Positions 15,905 through 24,093 of a stretch of 64,000 nucleotides of DNA are shown in pieces; the first letter of the stretch is position 1, and every line of letters starts with the position of its first letter. The DNA is from CAVRCA01 sp965218045 (GTDB lineage: Bacteria; Pseudomonadota; Alphaproteobacteria; Acetobacterales; Acetobacteraceae), in assembly GCA_965218045.1 (NCBI GenBank), contig CBDCJX010000009.1:682001-746000 (forward strand), written 5' to 3'. The position numbers and the translations under genes are program-made. Under the pieces are notes generated by a model. The model was not told the origin of the DNA, made no database searches, and worked only from the letters and a program-made list of their open reading frames with translations.

Positions 15905-17611
15905 TCAGTGGCCGTCGAGAATGGCGTCGCTGATTTTTTCCGCTGTCATCAGCACCGGAAAGTTGGTGTTGGCGCAGGGCACGACCGGGAACACCGATGC
16001 GTCGACCACCCGCAGGCTCTGCACGCCGCGCACCCGGCCGGCCGGATCGGTGACCGCCATCGGGTCGTCGTCGGCACCCATCCGGCAACTGCACGAGGCG
16101 TGCCAGACGCCGACCGCCGCCTTGCGGATGAAGGCTTCGAGCTGGTCGTCGTCGTTCATCACGCCGTCGAGGGTGAAGTCCTCCATAATGAACTTGCGAA
16201 TCAGATAGGAGCGCAGCGGCGCCGGGCCGTCGAGCAGCCGCGCCATGACGTCGGTCAGCACGCGGTTCTTGGTCGTGATGGCGCCGACCTGGCGCACCTT
16301 GTCGCCATAGCTCGCCGGGAACGGATCGGTGGTGACCGCTTGCAGTTCCGGCATTCCGGCGAGCCGACCCAACCGACGAAACCCGTCCATCAGCCGTTCC
16401 AGATCGCGCGCGTCGGACAGCAGGTTGAAGGCAACCTCGGGCTCGTCGCGCCAGTCGGCGGTGCGCAGCTTGACGTAGCCGGTCTCGGAATAGGTCTTGT
16501 TGACGAACAGGATCATCGAGGCGATCTGCTCGCCCACCGCGTGCCAGGACGATTTCGTCGTAGCACCTACGAACATGTCGCCCGCCGGCGCGTCGCCCAG
16601 TTCCGAGGAGTAGCGCCACGCCACCATCATGTGGCGCCGCGTGTGCTGGTTCATGCGCGCGCCCGGCTTGACGAAGGCGGCGAGCGCTACCGAGGGATGG
16701 TCCATCAGCCGCTGCCCGACACCTGCCAGGGGAGCGAGCACCGGAATGCCGAGCTCGCGCAGATGCCCGGCGGGACCGATCCCGGCGCGTAGCAGGTGCG
16801 CGGGCGAGTGGACGGCACCCGAGGAGAGGATGATCTCATTGCCACGGAATTCCTGCTCGCGTCCGGCTACCCGCGCGTGAATACCGACACAGCGGGTATC
16901 CTCGAAAAGCAGGCCGGTCACCACCGTTTCAGTGGCAATGGTGAGGTTCTCGCGCATCCGCGTGCCGGGATCGAGGTAGCCGATCGCCGCCGAGACCCGC
17001 CGCTCGTACGCGTTGGAGATCGTGATCGGGAAATAGCCCTGCTCGAAGGCGCCGTTCTGATCGGGCAGGAACTTCATGCCGGACTTCCGCAGGGCCTCGC
17101 CGAGCGCCTTGGCGTGTTCTGGCCAAAGGTCGGGAAAGATGCGCCGCACCGGGATACGGCCTTCGGTTCCATGCCACGGACCGTCGAAGTCCATGTCGCG
17201 CTCGACCTTCTTGAAGTACGGCAGGACATTGTCCCAGCGCCATCCGGCGGCGCCGCGCGTTTCCCACTCATCGTAGTCGGTCGGCGCGCCGCGATTGGCG
17301 AGCTGGCCGTTGATCGATGAGCCGCCGCCGAGCACGCGTGCCTGCTCGTATTTGCGCAGCGGTGGTCGCGGTGCGTCGGGGTCGTTGTGCGGGATGACCT
17401 CCGTGGTGACCTTGAGGTCATTCCAGATGAAACGGGAATCGAGATAGGCGGTGCCGGGGTAGGAATCGAGGATCTGCTCGGGCACCTTGCCGTGCGGCGT
17501 ATCCTGGCCGGCCTCGCAGAGCAGCACCTTGTTGGCGCTGCGCGCTGAAAGCCGGTTGGCCAGCACCGACCCCGCCGATCCGCCGCCGACTATGATGTAA
17601 TCGTAGTTCAT
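15905..17611 (-). CDS. GMC family oxidoreductase (choline/alcohol dehydrogenase-like)
   Basis: The 568-residue flavoprotein starts with the ADP-binding loop YIIVGGGSAGSVLANRL. It then has the GMC signatures LGGGSSINGQLANRG near residue 93 and SSGAVHSPAHLLRAGIGP near 265. The C-terminal active-site region carries WHASCSCRMGADDDPMAVTDPAGRVRG in pieces typical of the group, followed by DASVFPVVPCANTNFPVLM. These enzymes oxidise alcohols with FAD and pass electrons to quinone or O2; the alcohol is unknown. It is followed by nothing on its strand, and the haloacid dehalogenase gene lies seven bases upstream, so the two are probably one operon. Confidence 0.88.
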   Translation of the reverse strand: MNYDYIIVGGGSAGSVLANRLSARSANKVLLCEAGQDTPHGKVPEQILDSYPGTAYLDSRFIWNDLKVTTEVIPHNDPDAPRPPLRKYEQARVLGGGSSINGQLANRGAPTDYDEWETRGAAGWRWDNVLPYFKKVERDMDFDGPWHGTEGRIPVRRIFPDLWPEHAKALGEALRKSGMKFLPDQNGAFEQGYFPITISNAYERRVSAAIGYLDPGTRMRENLTIATETVVTGLLFEDTRCVGIHARVAGREQEFRGNEIILSSGAVHSPAHLLRAGIGPAGHLRELGIPVLAPLAGVGQRLMDHPSVALAAFVKPGARMNQHTRRHMMVAWRYSSELGDAPAGDMFVGATTKSSWHAVGEQIASMILFVNKTYSETGYVKLRTADWRDEPEVAFNLLSDARDLERLMDGFRRLGRLAGMPELQAVTTDPFPASYGDKVRQVGAITTKNRVLTDVMARLLDGPAPLRSYLIRKFIMEDFTLDGVMNDDDQLEAFIRKAAVGVWHASCSCRMGADDDPMAVTDPAGRVRGVQSLRVVDASVFPVVPCANTNFPVLMTAEKISDAILDGH

Positions 17612-17618
17612 CGCGTGG

Positions 17619-18326
17619 TCAGGCTCCGAGCTGGCGGGCTAGGTCCGCGATGTCGGTCGCGACGATCGTCCACTGCCCGTCGGCGGTGATGTCGCGCGTC
17701 TGCGAGGGTCCGTATTCGCCGGGGCGGGGGAAGAAGCCGGTCTGCAAGCCGAGTTCCTGCGCGGCGCGGAGATCGGAGTTGTGCGCGGCGCACATCATTA
17801 CCTGCGACGGCTCCAGGTCGAGCAGGGTGCAGACGCCGAGATACGTCTCGCGGTCGGGCTTGAAGTGGCCGAACAGGTCGGAGCCGAAGATCATGTCCCA
17901 CGGAATGCCGGCGTGCTTCGCCATGTTGAGCAACAGCGACACGTTGCCGTTCGACAGCGGCCCGATGATGTATTTCGCTTTCAGGCGCGTGAGGCCGGGG
18001 ATGCTGTCCGGCCAGGGTTTCAGCCGGTGCCAGCCGGTGTTGATGCGTTGCCGGTCCGCCTCGCTCAGGCCCTCGATGCCGAACTCGCTCACCAGCCGGT
18101 CGAGCGTCTCGCGATGCAGCACGTCGAGCTTCGTCCAGGCCCGCTCGCCGCTGCGGACGCGGCTCATCGACGGCTGATATGCCGCCCGCCACTGGTCCAC
18201 CAGCGCCGGCCAGTCGGCGTTGACGCCGCGTGCCGTGCCCCAGTCCGTCAGCTCGGCGATCAGACTGCCACGCCAATCCACCACCGTGCCGAACGTGTCG
18301 AACACCAGCGCCCGCAGCTCCGCCAT
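17619..18326 (-). CDS. Haloacid dehalogenase type II
   Basis: The 235-residue protein has the type II L-2-haloacid dehalogenase pattern: VFDTFGTVVDWRGSL, with the nucleophile Asp10 in the DTFGT context, then IIGPLSNGNVSLLLNMAKHAGIPWDMIFGSDL with the catalytic lysine region, and MMCAAHNSDLRAAQELGLQTGF as the acidic motif. The ATG at 18326 is chosen because it gives the normal family start MAELRALVFD. Such enzymes release halide from 2-haloacids, though many annotated members act on other acids or phosphates. It is upstream of, and probably cotranscribed with, the GMC oxidoreductase gene. Confidence 0.85.
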   Translation of the reverse strand: MAELRALVFDTFGTVVDWRGSLIAELTDWGTARGVNADWPALVDQWRAAYQPSMSRVRSGERAWTKLDVLHRETLDRLVSEFGIEGLSEADRQRINTGWHRLKPWPDSIPGLTRLKAKYIIGPLSNGNVSLLLNMAKHAGIPWDMIFGSDLFGHFKPDRETYLGVCTLLDLEPSQVMMCAAHNSDLRAAQELGLQTGFFPRPGEYGPSQTRDITADGQWTIVATDIADLARQLGA

Positions 18327-18477
18327 CGTCTCCCCCACCGTCTGTCGCCGAGCAGCGAAGCGGTCCGGGCAGCCGGGGTCAAGGGGGCGCGACACGGCAA
18401 AGGGGCGCGGCGGAATCCCCCTTTTCTTCTTGGCCGACGTGCTCTCACATCGGCCAGAATGACCGCAGGAGGACTCC

Positions 18478-19245
18478 GTGCCCGCTTTATTTGATCTGCA
18501 GGGAAGGCACGTGCTGGTGACCGGCGCATCGAGCGGTCTTGGCCGACACTTCGCGCTGTTTCTGGCGCAGGCCGGCGCGCGCGTCTCGCTCGCCGCACGG
18601 CGCGAGGAAGCGCTGGTCGGCGCCGTGGCGGCGATCCGTGACGGCGGTGGTCAAGCCACGAGCGTCGTCGTGGATGTCACGCAAGCGGAGAGCATCGAGC
18701 GCGGCCTCGACGCTGCCGAGGCCGCGTTCGGTCCGGTCGCGGTGCTGGTCAACAACGCCGGCACCACATTCACGCGCTCGGCGCTGGAGGTCGAGGAGGA
18801 CGAGTGGACGCAGCTCATCGACACCAACCTCAAGGGCGCGTGGCTCGCCGCGCAACGCTCCGCGCGCCGCATGGTGCGGCATGGCGGTGGCGGCAGCATC
18901 ATTAACATCGCCTCGATCCTGGGATTGCGCGTGGCCGGCGGCGTGTCGGCTTACTCGATCTCCAAGGCCGGCATTGTGCAGATGACGAAAAGCCTCGCGC
19001 TGGAATGGGCGCGTCACAAGATACGCGTCAACGCGCTGGCGCCCGGCTACATCGAGACCGACCTCAACCGCGAGTTCTTCGCCAGCGCCGCCGGCCTGGC
19101 GCTCACCAAGCGTGTGCCGCAGCGTCGGCTGGGCGAGGCGCGGGAGCTCGACGGGGCGTTGCTGCTGCTGGCCTCCGACGCAAGCTCCTACATGACCGGC
19201 AGCGTCATTGCCATCGACGGCGGCCATCTGGTGTCGGGACTGTGA
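18478..19245 (+). CDS. SDR family oxidoreductase, first gene of a six-gene operon
   Basis: The 255-residue classical short-chain dehydrogenase starts at a GTG behind AGGAGG. It has the cofactor motif TGASSGLG at about residues 15-22, NNAG near 89, and catalytic YSISKAG near 160, followed by VNALAPGYIETD. The C-terminus YMTGSVIAIDGGHLVSGL is typical of classical SDRs using NAD(H) or NADP(H). RRE after the second strand hints at NADP, which is weak evidence. Its stop overlaps the GTG of the next gene. It is the likely promoter-proximal gene of the 18.5-25.5 kb operon. Confidence 0.9.
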   Translation: MPALFDLQGRHVLVTGASSGLGRHFALFLAQAGARVSLAARREEALVGAVAAIRDGGGQATSVVVDVTQAESIERGLDAAEAAFGPVAVLVNNAGTTFTRSALEVEEDEWTQLIDTNLKGAWLAAQRSARRMVRHGGGGSIINIASILGLRVAGGVSAYSISKAGIVQMTKSLALEWARHKIRVNALAPGYIETDLNREFFASAAGLALTKRVPQRRLGEARELDGALLLLASDASSYMTGSVIAIDGGHLVSGL

Positions 19246-20426
19246 GCGAGATCGCGCCGCTCGACCAGACCGTGCTGCCGCATGGCGTCCGCTCCCGGTT
19301 CGTCCCGGGCGTCAATGGCTTGAGGGTGCATGTGCTGGAGGCTGGCTTCGAGCAGCCAGGTCGCCCGTGCGTGCTGCTGCTGCACGGTTTCCCCGAGCTG
19401 GCCTATTCGTGGCGCAAGGTGATGATGCCGCTCGCCGAGGCGGGATACCACGTTGTCGCGCCCGATCTGCGGGGCTACGGCCGCACCACGGGGGCGGACA
19501 CGTCCTACGACACCGATCTCGCCGCGTTCGGCATGCTCAACTTCGTGCGAGATGCGCTCGCGCTGGTGTTGGCACTGAGCTTTCGCTCGGTCGCGGCGGT
19601 TATCGGTCATGATTACGGCTCGGCGGTCGCCGCCGCCTGCGCGCTGGTGCGGCCCGGTGTGTTTCACTCGGTGGTGCTGATGAGCGCGCCTTTCGCGGGC
19701 GCGCCGGCAATGCCGTTCGACACCGCCAAGGCCAACGCCCCGCCGGCGGCCGGCGGTCCGGACATCCATGCCGCATTGGCCGCGTTGGATCGCCCGCGCA
19801 AGCACTACCACTGGTATTATTCCACCCGGCCGGCGGATGACGACATGCGCAACTGTCCGCAGGGTATCCACGACTTCCTGCGCGCCTACTATCACCACAA
19901 GAGCGCGGATTGGCCCGACAACGAGCCATTCCGGCTGACAAGCTGGACCGCCGAGGAGCTCGCCAAGATGCCGACCTACTACATCATGGACCTGCACCGC
20001 ACGATGGCCGAGACGGTGGCGCCGCACACGCCAAGCGAGGCGCAGATCCGAGACTGCCGCTGGCTGCCCGACAGCGAGCTGCGTATCTACAGCACCGAAT
20101 ACGCGCGGACCGGCTTCCAGGGCGGTCTGCAACTCTATCGGATACGCACGAGCGGACGCGTCGAAGCCGAGATGCAGCTGTTCTCGGGCCGCACCATCGA
20201 CGTGCCCTCGGCCTTCATCGCCGGCAAGCAGGATTGGGGCGTGTTCCAGAATCCCGGCGCGGCCGACCGGATGCGCGAGTCGGCTTGCACGCGGATGCTG
20301 GGATTCCATCTGATCGACGGCGCCGGACACTGGGTGCAGCAGGAGCAACCCGAGCAGGTCAGCGCGTTGCTGGTGCAATTTTTGCGTGAGCAGACCCAAA
20401 CACTGAACATTGGAGATCGCGACTGA
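19242..20426 (+). CDS. Epoxide-hydrolase-like alpha/beta hydrolase
   Basis: The 394-residue protein starts at a GTG overlapping the SDR stop. The oxyanion motif LLHGFPELAYSWRKV is near residue 48, and the nucleophile elbow is VIGHDYGSAVA near 122, with aspartate instead of serine. A C-terminal GAGHWVQQEQPEQV supplies the histidine. An Asp nucleophile with HGFPE is the hallmark of epoxide hydrolases and haloalkane dehalogenases. The long insert between residues 150 and 300 (KHYHWYYSTRP, YYHHKSADWPDNE) is larger than in common epoxide hydrolases. It is coupled on both sides by stop/start overlaps within the operon. Confidence 0.8.
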   Translation: MSEIAPLDQTVLPHGVRSRFVPGVNGLRVHVLEAGFEQPGRPCVLLLHGFPELAYSWRKVMMPLAEAGYHVVAPDLRGYGRTTGADTSYDTDLAAFGMLNFVRDALALVLALSFRSVAAVIGHDYGSAVAAACALVRPGVFHSVVLMSAPFAGAPAMPFDTAKANAPPAAGGPDIHAALAALDRPRKHYHWYYSTRPADDDMRNCPQGIHDFLRAYYHHKSADWPDNEPFRLTSWTAEELAKMPTYYIMDLHRTMAETVAPHTPSEAQIRDCRWLPDSELRIYSTEYARTGFQGGLQLYRIRTSGRVEAEMQLFSGRTIDVPSAFIAGKQDWGVFQNPGAADRMRESACTRMLGFHLIDGAGHWVQQEQPEQVSALLVQFLREQTQTLNIGDRD

Positions 20427-21607
20427 TGACGGGTCCATTGCACGGCTGCCGGATTGTCGATCTGACGACGATGATCTCCGGACCGCTGGCCACGATGCTG
20501 CTCGCCGATCAGGGAGCCGACGTGATCAAGGTCGAGGCGCCGCACGGTGGCGATCACACGCGCGCCGGAGCGAATCGGCGCGGCGGGTTCTCGGCCTCGT
20601 TCCTCAACAACAATCGCAACAAGCGGTCCGTCGCGCTGGATCTGAAGACCGAGTTTGGCGTGCAGGCGCTGCTGCGTCTGTGCGCGGGCGCCGATGTGTT
20701 CGTGCAGAACTTCCGACCCGGCGTCATCGAACGCATGGGGCTCGACGAGCAGGCGATTCGCGCCGTCGCACCGCGCATCGTCTATGTGTCCATCAGCGGT
20801 TTTGGCGAGCAGGGACCGTACGCGGGCAAGCCGGTCTACGATCCGCTGATCCAGTCGGTGTCGGGTCTGGCAAGCTTGCAAGGCGGTTCGGACGAGGCGC
20901 GCCCGCGCCTGGTGCGCACCATCGTGCCGGACAAGCACACCGCGATCGTGGCGGCACAGGCGATCACCGCCGCCTTGCTCGCGCGCGAGCGGACGGGAGA
21001 GGGCCAGCACGTGCGGCTCTCCATGCTCGACGCGATCATGAGCTTTCTGTGGGCGTCGGACATGGGCAGCCAGACTTTTGTCGGCGACGAGTTTCCGCAA
21101 GCGGAGGCGGCCAGCTTCATCGACCTGATCTACGAGACGCAGGACGGCCATATCAGCGCCGCGGTGCAAACCGACCGCGAATGGGCGGCGATGACGCAGG
21201 CGCTGGAACGACCGGAGTGGCTGGCCGACCCGCGCTTCGCCACGCCCGCGTTGCGCCAGAAGCACATCAACGAGCGGCTGCGGATGATCCAAGATGTGCT
21301 GCTCACGCGCCCGGCCGCCGAGTGGCTTGAACGGCTGACGGCTTCGGGTGTGCCATGCGCCCCGGTGCTGACGCGCAGCGAGGCGATCCGACACCCGCAG
21401 GTGCTGGCGAATGACATCATCGTGGAGACCGAGCATCCGGCGGCGGGCCGACTGCGGCAGACCCGCGCGGCGGCACGGTTCTCGGCGACGCCGGTGAGCC
21501 TGCGTCGGGGCGCGCCCGACTTGGGCGAGCACACCGACGAGGTGCTGGCGGAACTCGGCTACTCGCCACAGGAACGTGCGGCCGCTGGTGCTGCGCGCCG
21601 GGCATGA
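20426..21607 (+). CDS. Class III CoA-transferase (CaiB/BaiF type)
   Basis: The 393-residue protein is a family III CoA-transferase: LHGCRIVDLTTMISGPLATMLLADQGADVIKVE opens the fold (given here as family pattern), followed by NRNKRSVALDLK, and FVQNFRPGVIERMGLDE with the region of the catalytic aspartate nearby. ISGFGEQGPYAGKP and RTGEGQHVRLSMLDAI complete the signature. It moves CoA between two carboxylates, so the pathway is expected to pass through a CoA thioester. Its ATG overlaps the previous stop (TGATG) and its stop overlaps the carboxyltransferase start (ATGA). Confidence 0.88.
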   Translation: MTGPLHGCRIVDLTTMISGPLATMLLADQGADVIKVEAPHGGDHTRAGANRRGGFSASFLNNNRNKRSVALDLKTEFGVQALLRLCAGADVFVQNFRPGVIERMGLDEQAIRAVAPRIVYVSISGFGEQGPYAGKPVYDPLIQSVSGLASLQGGSDEARPRLVRTIVPDKHTAIVAAQAITAALLARERTGEGQHVRLSMLDAIMSFLWASDMGSQTFVGDEFPQAEAASFIDLIYETQDGHISAAVQTDREWAAMTQALERPEWLADPRFATPALRQKHINERLRMIQDVLLTRPAAEWLERLTASGVPCAPVLTRSEAIRHPQVLANDIIVETEHPAAGRLRQTRAAARFSATPVSLRRGAPDLGEHTDEVLAELGYSPQERAAAGAARRA

Positions 21608-23163
21608 CTTGGCGGGAGCGGCTGGATGAGGTCGCGCGGATGCGGCGCGCGGCGTTGGCGCAAGGCGGTGAGGCGGCGGTCGCGCGCCAACACGAGCGCG
21701 GGCGCCTGACGATACGTGAGCGGATCGACGGGCTGGTGGATGCCGGCAGCTTCCGCGAGATCGGCGCGTTGGCGGGCAGCGCCGAACGCGACGGCACGGG
21801 TGCGTTGCGCGAGTTTACTCCGGCAAATTTCGTGCTCGGCACCGGACGCATCGACGGGCGGATCTGCGTGGTCGGCGGCGAGGACTTCACCATCTCCGGC
21901 GGCTCGCCGTCGCCGGCGGGGCTGCGCAAAAGCATCTACACCGAGGAGCTGGCGTGCCAATACCGGGTGCCGCTGGTCAGGCTGCATGAGGGCGCGGGCG
22001 GCAGCATCACCGGCGGCCGCGGCAAGTCGGGGCCGCGCGCGCTGCCGGCGCCGCTCTACGATCCGCCCCGTTTCGCCTCGGTGGGTCGTGCGCTTGCGAG
22101 CGTGCCGGTCGCTTCCGCCGCACTCGGCGCGGTCGCCGGGCTGCCTGCCGTGCGGCTCGTTTCGTCGCATTACTGCGTCATGGCCCGACACACCGCGCAG
22201 GTGATGGCGGGCGGTCCGGCGCTGGTCGAACGCGCGCTCGGTCGGCCGGTCGACAAGGACGCGCTCGGCGGCGCCGCGCTGCATGAGAGGAGCGGCGTGA
22301 TCGACGACGTTGTCGAGGACGAGCAGGCGGCGTTCGCGGCGATCCGTCGGTTTCTCTCCTATTTGCCGCAGAACGTGTGGGAGCTGCCACGGGTGACCGC
22401 CACGCAAGACGATCCGGATCGTCGCGAGGACGCGCTGGTCGAGATCGTCCCGGTCAATCGGCGGCGCATCTACGACATGCGTCGCATCCTCGATGCCGTG
22501 CTGGATCGCGAAACGGTGTTCGAGATGGGGCGCCGATTTGCGCCGGGCATCATCACCGTGCTGGCGCGGCTGAACGGCGTCCCGGTCGGTGTGTTCGCCA
22601 ATGATTGCCGGCACGCGGCGGGCACCATGACATCGGAGGGGGCGCGCAAGGCGCGGCGGTTCGTGGAGTTCTGCGAGACGTTCCACCTGCCGGTCATCAC
22701 TTTCGTCGATGAGCCGGGCTTCATGATCGGCCCCGAGGCGGAGCGCGCCGGCACGTTGCGCGCGGGAGCCTCGGCGGTTCTGGCGGCCGCACTCTGCACG
22801 GTTCCCTGGGCGAGCGTGATCGTGCGCAAGAGCATGGGACTCGCCGCCGCTGCGCATTTCGGACCGGGCGCGTACGTGCTCGCCTGGCCCTCCGCCGAGA
22901 TGGGCGCGCTGCCGGTCGAAGGCGGTGTGGCGGTCGCGTTCCGGCGCGAGATCGCGCAAGCCGAAGACCCGGCGGGGTTGCGCGCCGGGCTCGAGGAAAA
23001 GTTTGCCGCCGGTCAGACGCCATTCGCCCGCGCCGAGGCGTTCTCGATGCATGACATCATCGACCCGCGCGAGACGCGGCCGATGCTGTGCGCGTGGCTC
23101 GATCTGGCTCGCCCGTTGCTCGGCGGTCTGCTCGGTCCGACGGATTTCCGCTATCGGCCGTAG
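21604..23163 (+). CDS. Acyl-CoA carboxylase beta (carboxyltransferase) subunit
   Basis: The 519-residue protein has the two crotonase-like halves of biotin-dependent acyl-CoA carboxyltransferases: RERIDGLVDAGSF, VVGGEDFTISGGSPSPAGLRKS and the acyl-CoA region MHEGAGGSITG-like segment in the N-half. The C-half has KARRFVEFCETFHLPVITFVDEPGFMIG and WPSAEMGALPVEGGVAVAF. It resembles the beta subunits of propionyl-, methylcrotonyl- and geranyl-CoA carboxylases, or biotin-dependent decarboxylases. No biotin carboxylase or biotin-carrier gene is in the window, so the partner subunit must be elsewhere or the protein acts differently. It is coupled to the CoA-transferase. Confidence 0.85.
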   Translation: MTWRERLDEVARMRRAALAQGGEAAVARQHERGRLTIRERIDGLVDAGSFREIGALAGSAERDGTGALREFTPANFVLGTGRIDGRICVVGGEDFTISGGSPSPAGLRKSIYTEELACQYRVPLVRLHEGAGGSITGGRGKSGPRALPAPLYDPPRFASVGRALASVPVASAALGAVAGLPAVRLVSSHYCVMARHTAQVMAGGPALVERALGRPVDKDALGGAALHERSGVIDDVVEDEQAAFAAIRRFLSYLPQNVWELPRVTATQDDPDRREDALVEIVPVNRRRIYDMRRILDAVLDRETVFEMGRRFAPGIITVLARLNGVPVGVFANDCRHAAGTMTSEGARKARRFVEFCETFHLPVITFVDEPGFMIGPEAERAGTLRAGASAVLAAALCTVPWASVIVRKSMGLAAAAHFGPGAYVLAWPSAEMGALPVEGGVAVAFRREIAQAEDPAGLRAGLEEKFAAGQTPFARAEAFSMHDIIDPRETRPMLCAWLDLARPLLGGLLGPTDFRYRP

Positions 23164-23222
23164 CGTCGGCTTGCCATGATGGCCCACGCTTGCGCGCGGC
23201 AAGACAACACTGGGAGAGAAAC

Positions 23223-24080
23223 ATGCTGGATTTCGGCGCGTCGATGTTCTTCACGGATTATTCCATGGCCCCGGCCGAGCTCGGCCAGGCGCTGGAGGAG
23301 CGCGGCTTCGAGTCGGTCTGGGCGCCCGAGCACTCGCACATCCCGGTTTCGCGCAAGACGCCGTTCCCGGGAGGCGGCGATCTGCCGAAACGCTACTACG
23401 ACGCGATGGACCCGTTCGTCACCTTGACCGCTGCGGCGATGGCGACGAAGACGCTGAAGGTCGGCACCGGCGTCGGCCTGGTGGCGCAGCGCGACCCGAT
23501 CCAGACCGCCAAGCTCGTCGCCTCGATCGACCAGGTGACCGGCGGCCGGTTTCTGTTCGGCATTGGCAATGGCTGGAACCAGGACGAGATGGAGAATCAC
23601 GGCACGGCGTTGGAGACGCGCCACAAGCGGGCGCGCGAGAATGTCGAGGCGATGAAGCAGATCTGGACCCAGTCGAAAGCCGAGTATCACGGCGAGTTCG
23701 TCAATTTCGACCCGATGATGGCCTGGCCGAAGCCGGTGCAGAAGCCGCATCCGCCGGTGATCGTCGGCGGCGCGTTCCCCTACTCGGCGCGTCGCGCGAT
23801 CCGCTACGGCGATGGCTGGATTCCGCAGGCGTCTCGCGGCGCCTACAGCGAGATCGCCGACCTGATTCCGCGCTTCAAGCAGATGGCGACCGAGGCGGGA
23901 CGCGATCCGAGCACGATCCACATCACCGTCTGGTTCCCCAAGCAGGATCGCGACCTGATGAAACGCTACGAGGATCTCGGCGTGTCGCGCATCGTGTTCA
24001 ACCTGGATTCGGACAAGGCCGACAAGGTGCTGCCGGTGATCGACACATGGGCGACGCTGATGCAGCAAGTGAACGGCTAG
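23223..24080 (+). CDS. LLM class flavin-dependent oxidoreductase
   Basis: The 285-residue protein is a luciferase-like monooxygenase of the TIGR03619 type. FGASMFFTDYSMAPAELGQALEERGFESVWAPEHSHIP opens the barrel (family pattern), LKVGTGVGLVAQRDPIQTAKLVASIDQVTGGRFLFGIGNGWN follows in the usual order, and PPVIVGGAFPYSARRAIRYGDGWIP closes it. Many relatives bind F420, others FMN, and the sequence alone does not decide. GGGAGAGAA lies before the ATG at 23223. It is 59 bases after the carboxyltransferase gene and 13 before the lyase gene, so it belongs to the same transcript. Confidence 0.85.
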   Translation: MLDFGASMFFTDYSMAPAELGQALEERGFESVWAPEHSHIPVSRKTPFPGGGDLPKRYYDAMDPFVTLTAAAMATKTLKVGTGVGLVAQRDPIQTAKLVASIDQVTGGRFLFGIGNGWNQDEMENHGTALETRHKRARENVEAMKQIWTQSKAEYHGEFVNFDPMMAWPKPVQKPHPPVIVGGAFPYSARRAIRYGDGWIPQASRGAYSEIADLIPRFKQMATEAGRDPSTIHITVWFPKQDRDLMKRYEDLGVSRIVFNLDSDKADKVLPVIDTWATLMQQVNG

Positions 24081-24093
24081 GCCACGCCGTGCC

